Shown here: positions 27,295-41,676 of the stretch, in pieces | How the letters are laid out: each line of letters opens with the position of its first letter | Position numbering within the stretch: position 1 is the first letter of the stretch | Assembly (NCBI RefSeq): GCF_026805325.1 | Contig: NZ_JAPRAT010000017.1 | Span: 1-64,000, forward strand | DNA: 64,000 nucleotides | Source: Natronobacillus azotifigens | Lineage (GTDB): Bacteria > Bacillota > Bacilli > Bacillales > Amphibacillaceae | Direction: 5' to 3' | The notes under the pieces: model-generated | Seen by the model: the letters and a program-made list of their open reading frames with translations, nothing else | What the model was told of the DNA's origin: nothing | Databases searched by the model: none | Program-made: the position numbers and the translations under genes

Positions 27295-28092
27295 TTAACT
27301 TCTTAATAAAAATAGCACGACAATAACGAAGGCGAATAATCCAAGTGCGATTATATCTTGCTTTCTAATCACTAGCTCCCGCAGTTTCGATCTTCCTTCT
27401 CCACCACGGTAACCTCTAGCCTCCATTGCCATCGCAAGATCTTCCGCTCGCTTAAATGCACTAACAAAAAGAGGGACCAATAAAGGTACAACCGCTTGAA
27501 TTCGATCTTTTAGAGGGCCTGTTTTAAAATCCACCCCTCTAGATGCTTGAGCCTTCGATATTTTTTCTGTTTCCTGCATTAAGGTTGGGATAAATCGTAA
27601 AGAAATAGACATCATTAATGCTAACTCATGAACAGGAAACTTAATTTTCTTTAATGGGTGCAATAAACTTTCGATAGCATCGGTAATTTCAATCGGTGTT
27701 GTCGTTAACGTAAGTAAAGAAGTCACTAAAATCAGTAAAAAGAATCGCAACGAAATGGAAAAACCTTGAATAAGTGCACCGCTATAGATTGGGAAGGTAA
27801 AAACCTCAAATAATACCGTTCCTTCTCTTGTAACAATCAAATGTAAGACAAAGGTGAATATAATTAAAAACCAGACCGGTGTTAGTCCTTTCGCGATGAA
27901 TCTAGCTTTTATTTTAGTAGATGCAGCTGTTGCAATCGCAAATAAGGTTAGCCAACCATAGCTTAAAGCTGTATTTGCGAAGAACACGAATACAACAAAG
28001 CAAAAAATGATCACGATTTTTATTCGTGGGTCTAATCGATGAATCCAAGAATCACCAGGGACATATTGCCCAATAATGATGGAGTTAGACAT
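27295..28092 (-). CDS. ecfT: ECF transporter transmembrane subunit EcfT
   Basis: 265 aa with several membrane helices. Two coupling helices with Ala-Arg-Gly motifs are seen: [11 protein letters not shown] and [11 protein letters not shown], which dock onto the ATPases. It completes the shared ECF module that works with various vitamin-binding S components. Its start overlaps the end of ecfA2 by 8 bp. Confidence 0.94.
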   Translation of the reverse strand: MSNSIIIGQYVPGDSWIHRLDPRIKIVIIFCFVVFVFFANTALSYGWLTLFAIATAASTKIKARFIAKGLTPVWFLIIFTFVLHLIVTREGTVLFEVFTFPIYSGALIQGFSISLRFFLLILVTSLLTLTTTPIEITDAIESLLHPLKKIKFPVHELALMMSISLRFIPTLMQETEKISKAQASRGVDFKTGPLKDRIQAVVPLLVPLFVSAFKRAEDLAMAMEARGYRGGEGRSKLRELVIRKQDIIALGLFAFVIVVLFLLRS

Positions 28093-28957
28093 ATTTCTGC
28101 TCTCCTTTCAGAATTTCTTGCATCAGACGCGCTAATTCTGTTAAGGTTTGTCCTTGATAAGGAATGGTTTGACCAAACTTGGCTTCAAAGGCTTGCAAAA
28201 ATTGAATCACTTCGGGCACGTCGAGTTGAACTTGTTGAAGCTTGTCCTTCTCAACAAAAACCTCGTGTGGTAATCCTTCCATATACTTTTGACCATGATC
28301 CATGATAATCACATGGTCTGCATACTTCAAAGCATCTTCCATACTATGTGTTACAAGAATTGTTGTTAGGTTTTTCTTTTTATGCAACGTTGCAAACATA
28401 TCCATAATCTCTTGTTGCCCTTTTGGATCTAGACCGGCTGTTGGCTCATCCAAAACGAGAACAGATGGCTCCAATGCCAAAACACCCGCAATAGCAACAC
28501 GGCGCATCTGACCACCACTTAAATCGAATGGCGAACGATCCAACAAGGTTAAAGGTAAATGAACTGCCTCCATCAAAATAGGAATGCGACGATTAATTTC
28601 CTCTTCGTCTACACCAAAGTTTTTCGGGCCAAAGGCAATGTCTTTCGCAATCGTCTCTTCAAATAATTGATGTTCTGGATATTGGAAGACAATTCCTACT
28701 TGTCGACGCAATGCTTTTACTTTCGCGATTTTTTCTTCTGCACGAATATGATAGTCACCAATCTTGATCTCCCCTTTTGTCGGGCGCAGTAATCCATTTA
28801 AGTGTTGAATTAAAGTAGACTTCCCAGAACCCGTATGGCCAACGATAGCTACAAAAGAACCAGAATCAATCTGAAATGACAAGTCGATTAATGCTTTGTG
28901 TTCAAAAGGACTATTCGGTTGATACGTATAGCTTACTTCGTTAAATGATATGTCCAT
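28085..28957 (-). CDS. ecfA2: ECF transporter ATPase EcfA2
   Basis: 290 aa ABC ATPase. Walker [10 protein letters not shown] at about residues 40-48, Q-loop [13 protein letters not shown], signature [16 protein letters not shown], Walker [14 protein letters not shown]. The Q-loop ending in EHQLFEET is typical of EcfA2 (CbiO2). It pairs with EcfA1 to drive vitamin uptake through EcfT. It overlaps ecfA1 by 25 bp. Confidence 0.94.
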   Translation of the reverse strand: MDISFNEVSYTYQPNSPFEHKALIDLSFQIDSGSFVAIVGHTGSGKSTLIQHLNGLLRPTKGEIKIGDYHIRAEEKIAKVKALRRQVGIVFQYPEHQLFEETIAKDIAFGPKNFGVDEEEINRRIPILMEAVHLPLTLLDRSPFDLSGGQMRRVAIAGVLALEPSVLVLDEPTAGLDPKGQQEIMDMFATLHKKKNLTTILVTHSMEDALKYADHVIIMDHGQKYMEGLPHEVFVEKDKLQQVQLDVPEVIQFLQAFEAKFGQTIPYQGQTLTELARLMQEILKGEQKYV

Positions 28958-29772
28958 AGTGATTCTAATAGCTCCTTCTGATGTAATGGTTGTTGATCAA
29001 GTTTCACGTCGATCGCAATTAGTTCATTTGCTAACTTAGCAACAAACGGTACGTCCAATCCGATTGCTCTCAAATCCTTCTCTTTTGTAAAAACTTCACG
29101 AGGGAGCGCTTCTAACCATATCTCTCCTGCATTCATCACAATCACTCGATCTGCTTTTGTTATCTCATTTAAATCGTGTGTAATGGTTATCAAAGTTAGC
29201 GATTGCGATTCCCTTACTTGATTGATCGTTGCAAGTATTTCCTTTCTCCCTTTTGGGTCTAGCATTGCAGTAGCCTCATCCAAGATCATCACATGTGGAG
29301 ATACAGCTAACACGCCTGCAATGGCAACGCGTTGTTTTTGCCCACCAGAGAGTCGGTGTGGTTCATGAAGAAGGTAATCACTCATTCGAACAGCTTCTAA
29401 GCTTTGTTCAATTCTCTTGAGCATTTCGTTACGCTCAACACCTCGATTCTCCAGTCCAAACGCAACATCGTCTCTGACGGTTGTGCCGACAAACTGGTTA
29501 TCTGGGTTTTGAAAAACCATCCCAACATTTGTTCTTACATCCCAAATCGATTCCTCTGTTACTGGAATCCCATCTACAATAATCTCTCCCTTGTCAGGAA
29601 ATAATAGTCCATTCATCAATTTTGCAATCGTCGACTTACCCGAACCGTTATGACCGATGATTGCCACCCACTCATCAGAAGCGATTGTAAAGCTTACGTT
29701 TTTCAACACCCAATCTTCTGTTTCACTATAACGAAAATAAACATTTCTAAATTCGACCCTATGTTTCAGCAT
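28933..29772 (-). CDS. ecfA1: ECF transporter ATPase EcfA1
   Basis: 279 aa ABC ATPase. Walker [11 protein letters not shown]-loop [14 protein letters not shown], signature [16 protein letters not shown] and Walker [14 protein letters not shown]. The NPDNQF Q-loop is the mark of EcfA1. First gene of the ecfA1-ecfA2-ecfT-truA run, with a GGGGG-type ribosome-binding site. Confidence 0.94.
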   Translation of the reverse strand: MLKHRVEFRNVYFRYSETEDWVLKNVSFTIASDEWVAIIGHNGSGKSTIAKLMNGLLFPDKGEIIVDGIPVTEESIWDVRTNVGMVFQNPDNQFVGTTVRDDVAFGLENRGVERNEMLKRIEQSLEAVRMSDYLLHEPHRLSGGQKQRVAIAGVLAVSPHVMILDEATAMLDPKGRKEILATINQVRESQSLTLITITHDLNEITKADRVIVMNAGEIWLEALPREVFTKEKDLRAIGLDVPFVAKLANELIAIDVKLDQQPLHQKELLESLWTYHLTK

Positions 29773-29977
29773 TATAAACCCCCAGATATGTTAAATTATT
29801 TCCCCGGAAATGATCAATATCATTGAGGGAATATTTATTCGCTATTCTAGCTATTCATTTTAACATAATTCATTCCCTGACAAAGAAAATATTATATTAT
29901 CTTACACTTGAAAAAGTCGTTCACCACCATATTGGCAGCAAACGACCGTGCTTCATGCATTGGCTTTCTTACACTAG

Positions 29978-30025
29978 CAAAAAAGGGCTTGGATTCACCT
30001 CAGATCGAGATTCAGTCCTGCCCTT
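29978..30025 (-). terminator. Terminator of the alpha operon (after rplQ)
   Basis: On the minus strand AAGGGC at 30020-30025 pairs with GCCCTT near 29984, with further interrupted pairs inside, followed by TTTTTTGC. It lies about 20 nt past the rplQ stop and divides the S10-spc-alpha cluster from the ecf genes. Confidence 0.7.
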
Positions 30026-30042
30026 ACCCTTACATTATTAAG

Positions 30043-30396
30043 TTATACTAACTCAATAATCGCCATTTTCGCTCCATCACCACGACGTGGTCCAAGCTTT
30101 AAGACACGTGTGTAACCACCTTGGCGGTCTTCATAACGTGTAGCGATATCATTGAAAAGTTTTTGAACTGCATCTTCTGTTTCGCTAGCATCTTTTTTGT
30201 AAAGAAATGCTGCTGCTTGACGACGAGCATGAAGATCTCCACGCTTACCAAGCGTAATCATTTTTTCGACTGTTGAACGAAGCTCTTTTGCTTTCGCTTC
30301 TGTTGTTTCAAGACGTTCATGAATAATCAAATCAGTAGCAAGATTTCTTAGTAATGCTAAACGAGCATCTGTTGTTCGTCCTAGTTTTCTAGCCAT
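30043..30396 (-). CDS. rplQ: 50S ribosomal protein L17
   Basis: 117 aa. Starts [20 protein letters not shown] and has the [20 protein letters not shown] segment and the C-terminal [16 protein letters not shown]. Last gene of the cluster, 43 bp after rpoA. Confidence 0.97.
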   Translation of the reverse strand: MARKLGRTTDARLALLRNLATDLIIHERLETTEAKAKELRSTVEKMITLGKRGDLHARRQAAAFLYKKDASETEDAVQKLFNDIATRYEDRQGGYTRVLKLGPRRGDGAKMAIIELV

Positions 30397-30439
30397 AGAT
30401 TATCCCTCCTTTTTCGGAATCTATCAAGGTTTAATATGA

Positions 30440-31384
30440 CTACTCTTCTTTACGTAATCCTAGTCCTAAATCCACTAGCTTGTGCTTAACCTCTTCTAGA
30501 GATTTACGTCCTAAATTGCGCACTTTCATCATATCATCTTCTGATTTATTCGCAAGTTCCTGCACGGTATTAATACCGGCACGTTTTAAACAGTTATAAG
30601 AACGAACGGATAAATCTAGTTCTTCAATTGTCATTTCTAACACTTTTTCTTTTTGATCTTCTTCTTTTTCAATCATGATTTCAGCGTTTTGCGCTTCATC
30701 TGTAAGACCCACAAAAATATTCAAGTGTTCTGTGTAAATTTTCGCACCTAATGAAACTGCTTCTTCTGGACGAATGCTTCCGTCTGTCCAAACATCTAAT
30801 GTCAATTTATCATAATTGGTAATTTGTCCGACACGTGTGTTTTCCACTTGGAATGTAGCACGTGACACGGGGGTGAAAATAGAGTCGACTGGAATAACAC
30901 CAATTGGTTGATCATCATGATTGTTAGAATCAGCCGGGCGGTAACCTCGACCACGTTCGGCAGTCATTTTCATGCGTAAAGTTGCATTACTTCCTAATGT
31001 GGCAATATGGAGATCTGGATTTAAGATTTCTACATCACTATCATAAGTAATATCCGCAGCTGTTACAAGACCTTCTCCTTGTACATCAATCTCTAGCGTT
31101 TTCTGCTCTTCTGAGTAGATTTTTAATGCTAGTTTTTTTAGGTTAAGGATGATCGTTGTCACATCTTCAACAACGCCTTCAATCGTTGAGAACTCATGAA
31201 GCGCGCCATCAATCTGGACGGATGTTACCGCAGCCCCTGGAAGTGAGGATAATAGGATACGACGCAAGGAGTTTCCTAGTGTAGTTCCATATCCACGTTC
31301 TAGCGGTTCTACGACAAACTTTCCAAATGTAGCATCATCATTGATTTCTACAATTTCAATCTTTGGCTTTTCAATCTCGATCAT
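30440..31384 (-). CDS. rpoA: RNA polymerase alpha subunit
   Basis: 314 aa from the ATG at 31384, which follows GAAGGAGGG and gives the same length as B. subtilis RpoA. The open frame extends 14 codons further without purpose. The N-terminal assembly domain (residues 1-230) includes [19 protein letters not shown] charged linker rich in E and K (about 228-245) leads to the C-terminal DNA- and activator-binding domain with [21 protein letters not shown]. Confidence 0.97.
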   Translation of the reverse strand: MIEIEKPKIEIVEINDDATFGKFVVEPLERGYGTTLGNSLRRILLSSLPGAAVTSVQIDGALHEFSTIEGVVEDVTTIILNLKKLALKIYSEEQKTLEIDVQGEGLVTAADITYDSDVEILNPDLHIATLGSNATLRMKMTAERGRGYRPADSNNHDDQPIGVIPVDSIFTPVSRATFQVENTRVGQITNYDKLTLDVWTDGSIRPEEAVSLGAKIYTEHLNIFVGLTDEAQNAEIMIEKEEDQKEKVLEMTIEELDLSVRSYNCLKRAGINTVQELANKSEDDMMKVRNLGRKSLEEVKHKLVDLGLGLRKEE

Positions 31385-31415
31385 TAATAAAACCCTCCTT
31401 CGAACGTCGAAACCC

Positions 31416-31437
31416 CGGTTAGACATTTGTCTAACCG
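31416..31437 (-). promoter_or_regulatory. Hairpin in the rpsK-rpoA gap
   Basis: A perfect inverted repeat CGGTTAGAC-ATTT-GTCTAACCG with no U-run, about 35 nt upstream of rpoA in an otherwise featureless 230-bp gap. It may affect mRNA stability or translation of rpoA. Confidence 0.4.
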
Positions 31438-31617
31438 AAATTCCTCAGGTAGGCAGTTCCCGTTTCTGCACTATGTTCTATTCGTATATTTTACGTCTGT
31501 CTGTTCGATGCTGTTGAGAATGGTCAAAATAGATGTTAATTATCTGAATTTCGGACGTTCTACTTTAAGCTATCATAATCCATTATAGACAGGCTGATGA
31601 AATCTATACGGATAAAA

Positions 31618-32025
<408 letters not shown>

Positions 32026-32032
32026 TTAATGC

Positions 32033-32398
32033 TTATTTCTTTTTGTTTGCAACTGCTCTACTTGGGCCTTTACGTGTACGAGCGTTATTCTTCGTTTTCT
32101 GTCCGCGAACTGGTAGTCCTCTACGGTGACGAAGCCCTCTGTATGAGCCGATTTCGATTAAACGCTTGATGTTTAATGATACTTCACGACGAAGATCCCC
32201 TTCAGTTGTATATTCGCCAACTGCTGTACGAATGCGACCTAATTCATCTTCTGTTAAGTCACGAACTCGTGTATCTTCTGATACGCCAGCTTCTTTTAGG
32301 ATTTCTTTCGCTGTTGAACTACCAACACCATAAATATAAGTTAATGAAATTACTACACGTTTCTCACGTGGAACATCAATACCTGCAATACGTGCCAT
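32033..32398 (-). CDS. rpsM: 30S ribosomal protein S13
   Basis: 121 aa. [20 protein letters not shown] at the start, a helix-two-turn-helix region, and the basic C-terminal [19 protein letters not shown] that contacts tRNA and the 16S head. Confidence 0.98.
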   Translation of the reverse strand: MARIAGIDVPREKRVVISLTYIYGVGSSTAKEILKEAGVSEDTRVRDLTEDELGRIRTAVGEYTTEGDLRREVSLNIKRLIEIGSYRGLRHRRGLPVRGQKTKNNARTRKGPSRAVANKKK

Positions 32399-32422
32399 TC
32401 TCGCCTTGCACCTCCTTATTGA

Positions 32423-32563
<141 letters not shown>

Positions 32564-32569
32564 TTATCA

Positions 32570-32788
32570 TTATTTATAACGGTACGTAATACGTCCTCTA
32601 GTTAAATCGTACGGAGAAAGTTCAACCGTTACTTTGTCTCCTGGTAAGATTCGAATAAAGTGCATACGGATCTTTCCTGAAACATGAGCTAAAACGGTAT
32701 GACCATTCTCTAATTCAACTTTAAACATTGCGTTCGGTAATGTGTCAGTAACAGTACCTTCTACTTCAATTGCATCGTCTTTCGCCAT
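32570..32788 (-). CDS. infA: Translation initiation factor IF-1
   Basis: 72 aa OB-fold protein, full length: [20 protein letters not shown] at the start and [21 protein letters not shown] at the end. It occupies the 30S A site during initiation. Its start lies inside the end of the KOW gene (23-bp overlap). Confidence 0.98.
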   Translation of the reverse strand: MAKDDAIEVEGTVTDTLPNAMFKVELENGHTVLAHVSGKIRMHFIRILPGDKVTVELSPYDLTRGRITYRYK

Positions 32789-33101
32789 CGAGTTGATCTC
32801 CCTTCTTCACATTAGTCACTACCTCATTGACAAACTTTGATATAGCAAAACGCAGCTTACCATTTGTAACGCGACCAGTTTCCAGAAGGCTATTTTGAAC
32901 CTCAGGAGAAACAAAATCCATCGGAATAATATGATTGAAATTTTTCTTCTTCGGCCGATCATATTTTCGTTTTTCTCCATCTGCAAGCAGAACAAAACGA
33001 TCATCGACAATGTTAATGACAATGGCATATTGACCTGCTTCTCGTCCTTGCAAGATTTGAACAACTTGCCCTATCTCGGGACGCGACTCCGTATCATTCA
33101 A
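32766..33101 (-). CDS. KOW-domain RNA-binding protein (L14e-like)
   Basis: 111 aa, starting at TTG 33101 behind GAAGGTGATC. The N-terminal KOW-type region ([20 protein letters not shown]) recurs in the YbzG-type proteins found before infA in Bacilli. It probably binds RNA or the ribosome; function is not established. In relatives map precedes it; here the upstream 460 bp hold only a map remnant. Confidence 0.8.
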   Translation of the reverse strand: MNDTESRPEIGQVVQILQGREAGQYAIVINIVDDRFVLLADGEKRKYDRPKKKNFNHIIPMDFVSPEVQNSLLETGRVTNGKLRFAISKFVNEVVTNVKKGDQLDGERRCN

Positions 33102-33129
33102 ACATGATCACCTTCACTTAAGTTCTTGT

Positions 33130-33560
33130 TATCATTTAACATAACCAACTTATCCATTGTAAAACATGTTCAAAACGAGCATTAATTTTACCATGTTATG
33201 TGACAACCGTCCAATTATCCGCAAAAGTAGCTGCCTGACAAATTCCTTAATTACCAATGAAACATTGGATTTTCATGATCGATCATTTGCACTTTGATTT
33301 CAGCAGATGGAAATCATATGCGATATATTGGAAAGGCGGGCACCTGGTTTTGCTTGATTGAGACTTGCTTAATGAGATCTTAGTCTCTCTCATTTATGAA
33401 ATAAGTGATCGAATCGTATGTTCTTGTTATATGAGCTTTACGGTATCGATCCTTAATTCGTTTATTTGGTGCAAATGCTACCACGATACTTTTTACTTTC
33501 TTATCCTGTATAAAACGGCTTTAAAAAAGAGTGATTCTCGTGGTAATAATTTTGCACGGT
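33130..33560 (-). pseudogene. map: Remnant of methionine aminopeptidase gene map
   Basis: In the slot where Bacilli carry map, between adk and the KOW gene, no open frame exists, yet map-like fragments can be read on the minus strand in order. About 33330-33380 gives QAKPGARLSNISHMI, close to the EAKPGERLSNISHAI segment of the enzyme. About 33240-33260 gives VIKEFV, as in the (V/I)REFVGHG region. At 33199-33234 comes QAATFADNWTVVT, matching LADNWTVVT. After a frame change, GKINARFEHV matches the end (DGK..AHFEHT). Metal-ligand segments between these are deleted or ruined. The N-terminal quarter is not recognisable. Confidence 0.85.
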
Positions 33561-33566
33561 ATAAGT

Positions 33567-35562
<1,996 letters not shown>

Positions 35563-35563
<1 letters not shown>

Positions 35564-36000
35564 TAAATCACCTCAGTTTGACCGCCCGCTGCCTCAATAG
35601 CTTCTTTAGCAGAAGCTGAGAACTTGTGAGCTTTTACAGTAAGTTTCTTTTCCACAGTACCATTTCCAAGAACTTTAATGCCGGCTTTTAGCTTGCTTAC
35701 TAAACCTGTTTCAAGTAATAGCTCCGGTGTTACTTCTGTACCTTCTTCAAAACTATTTAATTTTGATAAATTAACTACTGCATATTCTTTACGGTGAATA
35801 TTTGTAAAACCGCGTTTTGGTAAACGTTGGAACAATGGCATTTGCCCACCTTCGAATCCTGGACGAACACCGCCACCTGAACGAGAGTTTTGACCTTTAT
35901 GTCCTCGACCAGATGTTTTACCGTTACCAGAGGACATTCCACGACCTACACGATTTCGCTCTTTACGAGCTTGTGATGGCTTCAATTCATGAAGTTTCAT
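35563..36000 (-). CDS. rplO: 50S ribosomal protein L15
   Basis: 145 aa. [20 protein letters not shown] start, Gly/Arg-rich [20 protein letters not shown], and the C-terminal [19 protein letters not shown]. It lies between rpmD and secY in the spc operon. Confidence 0.98.
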
Positions 36001-36029
36001 GCGAGCACCTCCTCTTTGCGCTAATGTGA

Positions 36030-36212
36030 TTATAATTCTTTGACCGCTACTAAATGTGATACTTTATTAATAATACCTCGAACCGCAGGCGTATCTTCAC
36101 GGACAACTGATTGGTTTATTTTGTTTAAGCCTAATGCTTTGACAGTTTGTTTCTGTGTTTCCGTTCTGCCAATAACACTGCGCGTGAGGGTAATTTCTAA
36201 CTTATTAGCCAT
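36030..36212 (-). CDS. rpmD: 50S ribosomal protein L30
   Basis: 60 aa: [20 protein letters not shown] near the start, then [20 protein letters not shown]. Short form typical of bacteria, 13 bp after rpsE. Confidence 0.97.
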   Translation of the reverse strand: MANKLEITLTRSVIGRTETQKQTVKALGLNKINQSVVREDTPAVRGIINKVSHLVAVKEL

Positions 36213-36225
36213 ATGATTTCCCTCC

Positions 36226-36729
36226 CTATCCTAACAGTTCTTCTACTGATTTACCACGTAGTTTCGCTACTTCTTCAGCAGGTTTTAAGTCATTTAGTCC
36301 ACTGATTGTCGCACGAACCATGTTGATTGGTGTGTTCGATCCTAATGATTTAGAAAGGATATCACCTACACCAGCAAGTTCAAGTACAGCACGAACTGGT
36401 CCACCAGCGATAACTCCAGTACCTTCAACAGCTGGTTTCAACAAGATGCTTCCTGCACCAAAGCGTCCAGTTGTTTCATGTGGAATAGAAGTTCCTACGA
36501 TTGGTACTTTAATTAAGTTTTTCTTCGCATCGTCGATTGCTTTTTTGATCGCATCTGGTACTTCTTGTGCTTTACCAGTACCAAATCCTACATGACCGTT
36601 CTTGTCTCCGACTACTACTAATGCGGCAAAACGGAAACGACGTCCACCTTTTACTACTTTAGCTACACGGTTAATCGTAACTACGCGTTCTTCTAAGTCT
36701 AATTTATTCGGGTCGATATGAGTACGCAA
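36226..36729 (-). CDS. rpsE: 30S ribosomal protein S5
   Basis: 167 aa. Double-stranded RNA-binding N-terminal region with [19 protein letters not shown], the site where spectinomycin-resistance changes occur. The C-terminal domain runs through [20 protein letters not shown]. Sequence around the GGRRF loop looks wild type. Confidence 0.98.
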   Translation of the reverse strand: MRTHIDPNKLDLEERVVTINRVAKVVKGGRRFRFAALVVVGDKNGHVGFGTGKAQEVPDAIKKAIDDAKKNLIKVPIVGTSIPHETTGRFGAGSILLKPAVEGTGVIAGGPVRAVLELAGVGDILSKSLGSNTPINMVRATISGLNDLKPAEEVAKLRGKSVEELLG

Positions 36730-36750
36730 TATATGTCCCTCCTTTTACTA

Positions 36751-37113
36751 TTAAAATTCAAGACCTGCCTCGCGGGCAGCATCTGCTAATGCTTTGATAC
36801 GTCCGTGATATAAATATCCTCCACGGTCGAATACTACGTTTTTGTGGCCTTTATCTAATGCGCGTTTCGCAATTAATTCTCCAACTAATTTTGATGCTTC
36901 AACATTTCCGGTTGTGTCATTGTTGAATTCTTTATCAACAGTTGACGCACTTGCAAATGTTACACCATTTACGTCATCAATTAATTGTGCATAAATGTGT
37001 TTATTTGAACGGTATACGTTTAAACGAGGACGCTCGGCAGTACCGAATAGGTTCTTGCGCACGCGTAAATGTCTCTTTTTACGTACCACATTTTTATCTG
37101 GCTTTGTGATCAT
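36751..37113 (-). CDS. rplR: 50S ribosomal protein L18
   Basis: 120 aa. [20 protein letters not shown] near the start, and [20 protein letters not shown] near the end. Binds 5S rRNA together with L5. Confidence 0.98.
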   Translation of the reverse strand: MITKPDKNVVRKKRHLRVRKNLFGTAERPRLNVYRSNKHIYAQLIDDVNGVTFASASTVDKEFNNDTTGNVEASKLVGELIAKRALDKGHKNVVFDRGGYLYHGRIKALADAAREAGLEF

Positions 37114-37174
37114 CTAGGTCACTCCTTTCTGATACCTAACTAACCTTGTTTAGTAGAAATAAGGTTAACTTGCC

Positions 37175-37711
37175 TTATTTAGCTGTTTTACCTTCTTTAC
37201 GACGAACATATTCGCCTTCATAACGAATTCCTTTACCTTTATAAGGCTCAGGTTTACGAATCGCACGAATGTTTGCTGCAACAGCACCTACCAATTCTTT
37301 ATCAATACCTTTTACGACTACTTTTGTGTTTGCTGGGACTTCAATTTCAATTCCAGCAGGAGTATCGATTTCAACTGGGTGAGAGTAACCTGCATTCACC
37401 ACAAGTTTGTTACCTTGTTTTTGAGCACGGTAACCAACCCCTTGAATTTCAAGTGCTTTTTCAAATCCTTTGTGTACACCTTCAACCATATTTGCAACTA
37501 GGCTTCGAGTAGTACCATGTAAAGCACGGTGTGTTTTACTATCAGTTGGTCTTGCTACTGTTAATTCGTTACCATCGATGTTGATTGTCATATCCTCGTG
37601 AAGTTGGCGAGTTAATTCTCCTTTTGGACCTTTAACTGTCACCTTGTTGTTGTCATTTTTAACTTCAACACCTTCAGGGATTTCAATAATCTTAAGACCT
37701 ATACGAGACAT
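37175..37711 (-). CDS. rplF: 50S ribosomal protein L6
   Basis: 178 aa. [20 protein letters not shown] start and the C-terminal motif [20 protein letters not shown] that contacts the sarcin-ricin region. Followed by a 61-bp gap before rplR without notable signals. Confidence 0.98.
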   Translation of the reverse strand: MSRIGLKIIEIPEGVEVKNDNNKVTVKGPKGELTRQLHEDMTINIDGNELTVARPTDSKTHRALHGTTRSLVANMVEGVHKGFEKALEIQGVGYRAQKQGNKLVVNAGYSHPVEIDTPAGIEIEVPANTKVVVKGIDKELVGAVAANIRAIRKPEPYKGKGIRYEGEYVRRKEGKTAK

Positions 37712-37745
37712 CTATCTGGCACCTCCTATCTTATTGAAAAAATTA

Positions 37746-38144
37746 TTACCAAACGTATGCTAGCACTTCTCCACCAATAGCTTGTTCCCGTGCTTCTTTG
37801 TCTGATAGAATACCTTTTGAAGTTGATACGATCGCGATTCCTAAGCCGTTAAGTACTTTTGGTAGTTCACCAGCTTTCGCATAAACACGCAATCCTGGCT
37901 TACTAATTCGTTTAAGTCCAGTAATAACACGCTCATCGTTTGTACCATACTTTAAGAAAATACGAAGTACACCTTGTTTATTATCTTCTACGAATTCATA
38001 ATCGCGTACAAATCCCTCACGTTTTAAAATATCTGCAATCTCTTTTTTCACTGTTGATGCAGGAAGCTCTAGCTTCTCATGGCGGACCGTATTTGCGTTA
38101 CGAATACGAGTTAACATATCTGCAATTGGATCTGTCATAACCAT
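37746..38144 (-). CDS. rpsH: 30S ribosomal protein S8
   Basis: 132 aa: [20 protein letters not shown] at the start and [20 protein letters not shown] near the end. It binds helix 21 of 16S rRNA. 34 bp separate it from rplF. Confidence 0.98.
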   Translation of the reverse strand: MVMTDPIADMLTRIRNANTVRHEKLELPASTVKKEIADILKREGFVRDYEFVEDNKQGVLRIFLKYGTNDERVITGLKRISKPGLRVYAKAGELPKVLNGLGIAIVSTSKGILSDKEAREQAIGGEVLAYVW

Positions 38145-38173
38145 TAAATATTACCTCCTTCCCTTATCGGGTT

Positions 38174-38389
<216 letters not shown>

Positions 38390-38929
38390 TTATTTTTGGA
38401 AAGGCATGCCAAGTTGAGTTAACAATTCGCGTGCTTCTTCGTCAGTGTTAGCAGTTGTAACGATAACGATATCCATCCCACGAACTTTACTTACTTGATC
38501 ATAATCTACTTCTGGGAAAATCAATTGTTCTTTAACACCTAATGTATAGTTTCCACGACCATCAAATGCTTTGTTTGAGATACCACGGAAGTCACGTACA
38601 CGTGGAAGTGATACATCAACAAGTTTTTGAAGAAACTCATACATACGCTCTCCACGAAGGGTTACTTTTGCCCCGATTGGCATACCCTCGCGCAAACGAA
38701 AACCTGCAATTGATTTTTTTGCTTTTGTGATTAGTGGTTGTTGACCTGAGATGAGTGCCAATTCCTCCACTGCACTATCCATTGCTTTTGAGTTTTGTAC
38801 AGCATCTCCAACACCCATATTAATTACGATTTTTTCTACCTTTGGTACTTGCATTACAGAATCATAATTGAACTTTTCTACTAATGATGACACGATGTCA
38901 TTTTTATATTTACTCTTTAGTTCGTTCAT
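38390..38929 (-). CDS. rplE: 50S ribosomal protein L5
   Basis: 179 aa with [40 protein letters not shown] and the C-terminal [20 protein letters not shown]. Carries 5S rRNA into the central protuberance. Confidence 0.98.
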   Translation of the reverse strand: MNELKSKYKNDIVSSLVEKFNYDSVMQVPKVEKIVINMGVGDAVQNSKAMDSAVEELALISGQQPLITKAKKSIAGFRLREGMPIGAKVTLRGERMYEFLQKLVDVSLPRVRDFRGISNKAFDGRGNYTLGVKEQLIFPEVDYDQVSKVRGMDIVIVTTANTDEEARELLTQLGMPFQK

Positions 38930-38955
38930 CGAGTAGGCCTCCTTTCGTCGCTAAG

Positions 38956-39267
38956 TTATTTATCTAACGCTTCACCGGATTTTTTAGCGATACGAACTTT
39001 CTTTCCGTCACGTTCTTCATATCCTACGCGAGTTGGCTCGCCGGATTTCGGATCAATCGGTAATACATTAGAAACATGGATTGGCGCTTCTTGAGTAAGA
39101 ATTCCGCCTTGTGGATTATCTTGTGAAGGTTTCGCGTGTTTCTTCACAATATTTATTCCTTCTACAAGTACACGATCTTTTTTCGGATAAGCAACAAGAA
39201 TAGTCCCTTGCTTTCCTTTATCTTTCCCAGAAATAACCTGTACTTTATCACCTTTTTTTACATGCAT
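38956..39267 (-). CDS. rplX: 50S ribosomal protein L24
   Basis: 103 aa with an N-terminal KOW motif ([20 protein letters not shown]) and [20 protein letters not shown]. An assembly-initiating protein that contacts the 5' end of 23S rRNA. Confidence 0.98.
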   Translation of the reverse strand: MHVKKGDKVQVISGKDKGKQGTILVAYPKKDRVLVEGINIVKKHAKPSQDNPQGGILTQEAPIHVSNVLPIDPKSGEPTRVGYEERDGKKVRIAKKSGEALDK

Positions 39268-39320
39268 GCTAGACGCACCTCCTTACAAGGCTTTTCATTC
39301 GTTCTTCATTTTTTATGGTC

Positions 39321-39695
<375 letters not shown>

Positions 39696-39736
39696 TTACC
39701 TCCCTTCGGAATCATTCCGAGCGAACTTTACGCTTA

Positions 39737-40000
39737 TTAGATAATTACTGCTTCTTCTACTACTTCGACAAGACGGAAACGTTTAGTAGCTGAAAGTGGA
39801 CGAGTTTCCATAATTGAAACGATATCGCCGGTTTTCGCTTGATTGTTTTCATCATGTGCTTTAAATTTCTTTGAATACTTCACACGCTTACCGTAAAGCG
39901 GGTGAAATTTATATGTTTCGACCAATACTGTGATCGTTTTATCCATTTTGTCAGACACAACACGACCAGTATATAATTTACGATTATTACGTTCAGTCAT
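39737..40000 (-). CDS. rpsQ: 30S ribosomal protein S17
   Basis: 87 aa OB-fold protein: [20 protein letters not shown] and [20 protein letters not shown], then [15 protein letters not shown]. 27 bp after rpmC. Confidence 0.98.
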   Translation of the reverse strand: MTERNNRKLYTGRVVSDKMDKTITVLVETYKFHPLYGKRVKYSKKFKAHDENNQAKTGDIVSIMETRPLSATKRFRLVEVVEEAVII

Positions 40001-40027
40001 TTTGAGGCTAACCTCCTCTCAAGTTTA

Positions 40028-40228
40028 CTAGTTATTTACACTAAGCTCTCTTTCGCGGACAACAGTTTTCATACGAGCAATGGATTTACGCACTTCTCGA
40101 AGACGAGCTGTATTCTCCAGTTGACCAGTAGCTAACTGAAAACGCAGATTGAAAAGCTCTTCTTTTAATGACTTGATTTTTTGTTCAATTTCGGCAGTGG
40201 TTAGTTCTCTGATTTCATTAGCCTTCAT
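40028..40228 (-). CDS. rpmC: 50S ribosomal protein L29
   Basis: 66 aa, all helical, from the ATG at 40228 ([20 protein letters not shown]). This start overlaps the rplP end by 11 bp. Eight extra in-frame codons upstream lie inside rplP and are not used in relatives. Sits near the tunnel exit. Confidence 0.96.
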   Translation of the reverse strand: MKANEIRELTTAEIEQKIKSLKEELFNLRFQLATGQLENTARLREVRKSIARMKTVVRERELSVNN

Positions 40229-40652
40229 TGATTTCACCACCAATTTCTTCACGTTTTACGAACTTAGTTTTCACTGGCAATTTATGTGATGCAAGACGTA
40301 ACGCTTCACGAGCTACTTCTTCAGAAACCCCAGCGATTTCAAACATAATCTTTCCTGGTTTTACAACTGCTACCCATCCTTCAGGAGCACCTTTACCAGA
40401 ACCCATACGAACCTCTAGAGGTTTTGCTGTATAAGATTTGTGTGGGAATATTTTAATCCATACTTTACCGCCACGTTTCATATAACGAGTCATGGCAATA
40501 CGTGCAGATTCAATTTGACGACTTGTAATCCAAGAAGCTTCTACAGCTTGCAATCCGTATTCACCGAATGCAACTTCTGTTCCGCCTTTTGCTTTACCTC
40601 TCATTTTACCACGGTGTTGTTTACGATGTTTTACACGTTTAGGCATTAACAT
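40218..40652 (-). CDS. rplP: 50S ribosomal protein L16
   Basis: 144 aa. [20 protein letters not shown] at the start, [20 protein letters not shown], and [20 protein letters not shown]. It contacts tRNA at the A site. Confidence 0.98.
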   Translation of the reverse strand: MLMPKRVKHRKQHRGKMRGKAKGGTEVAFGEYGLQAVEASWITSRQIESARIAMTRYMKRGGKVWIKIFPHKSYTAKPLEVRMGSGKGAPEGWVAVVKPGKIMFEIAGVSEEVAREALRLASHKLPVKTKFVKREEIGGEINEG

Positions 40653-40669
40653 AATGCGTGCCCCCTTCC

Positions 40670-41311
40670 TTACTTTTTGTTTTTAGTTGGAAGGACTTCT
40701 CCACGATAGATCCACACTTTAACACCTAGTTTACCGTAAGTAGTATCTGCTTCAGCAGTACCATAATCGATATCAGCACGAAGTGTGTGTAGTGGAACAG
40801 TTCCTTCACTATAGCTTTCCGCACGAGCCATATCAGCGCCACCTAAACGGCCAGATACTTGTGTACGAATACCTTTAGCTCCTCCACGCATAGCACGTTG
40901 AATTACTTGCTTTTGCGCACGACGGAATGAAATACGTCCTTCAAGTTGACGAGCAATGTTTTCTGCTACTAACTTAGCATCAACATCTGGTTTTTTGATT
41001 TCGACAATATTAATATGAACTTTTTTACCTGTTAGTTCGTTTAATGATTTACGAAGTGCTTCTACTTCTGAACCACCTTTACCAATAACCATACCCGGTT
41101 TAGCAGTAGAGATGGAAATATTCACACGGTTAGCTGCACGTTCAATCTCAATTTTCGAGACAGCCGCATCTTTTAAACGTTTTTCAACATATTCACGAAT
41201 TTTAATGTCTTCATGTAATAAGTCTGCATAATCTTTACCAGCGTACCATTTTGATTCCCAATCACGGATAACGCCGACACGAAGTCCTATCGGATTAACT
41301 TTTTGACCCAC
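40670..41311 (-). CDS. rpsC: 30S ribosomal protein S3
   Basis: 213 aa. [20 protein letters not shown] start, KH domain with [20 protein letters not shown], and the C-terminal [20 protein letters not shown]. Part of the mRNA entry site. Confidence 0.98.
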   Translation of the reverse strand: MGQKVNPIGLRVGVIRDWESKWYAGKDYADLLHEDIKIREYVEKRLKDAAVSKIEIERAANRVNISISTAKPGMVIGKGGSEVEALRKSLNELTGKKVHINIVEIKKPDVDAKLVAENIARQLEGRISFRRAQKQVIQRAMRGGAKGIRTQVSGRLGGADMARAESYSEGTVPLHTLRADIDYGTAEADTTYGKLGVKVWIYRGEVLPTKNKK

Positions 41312-41314
41312 AGA

Positions 41315-41659
41315 TTATCCCTCCTTCTTTTCTGATACAACCACAGTGATGTGGCTCGTTCTTTTGTTGATCTGACTAGCTCTACCTTGTGCACGTGGGC
41401 GGAAACGTTTAAGTGTTACGCCTTCGTTAACGTATGCTTCAGATACATATAATTCATCTACATTCATTTCGTAGTTGTGTTCTGCATTTGCGATCGCAGA
41501 GTTTAATACTTTTTCAACAACAGGGCTAGCACCGCGTTGTGTGTTTTTTAAAATTGCAATGGCTTCTCCAACATTTTTTCCTCGAATTAAATCAATTACC
41601 AATCGAACTTTACGAGGAGCAATTCTAACAGTTTTTGCAACAGCTTTAGCTTGCATCAA
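41315..41659 (-). CDS. rplV: 50S ribosomal protein L22
   Basis: 114 aa. [20 protein letters not shown] and the long hairpin containing [20 protein letters not shown] that lines the exit tunnel. Only 3 bp separate it from rpsC. Confidence 0.98.
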   Translation of the reverse strand: MMQAKAVAKTVRIAPRKVRLVIDLIRGKNVGEAIAILKNTQRGASPVVEKVLNSAIANAEHNYEMNVDELYVSEAYVNEGVTLKRFRPRAQGRASQINKRTSHITVVVSEKKEG

Positions 41660-41676
41660 GAGCGCCTCCTCTCCAA

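Noticed and set aside
32766-32788. Overlap of the KOW gene and infA, possibly a frameshifted fusion
   Set aside because: Both proteins have normal length and ends; a short overlap is usual for coupled genes.
36226-36729. Resistance mutations in rpsE, rpsL or rpoB
   Set aside because: The drug-binding segments read like wild type.
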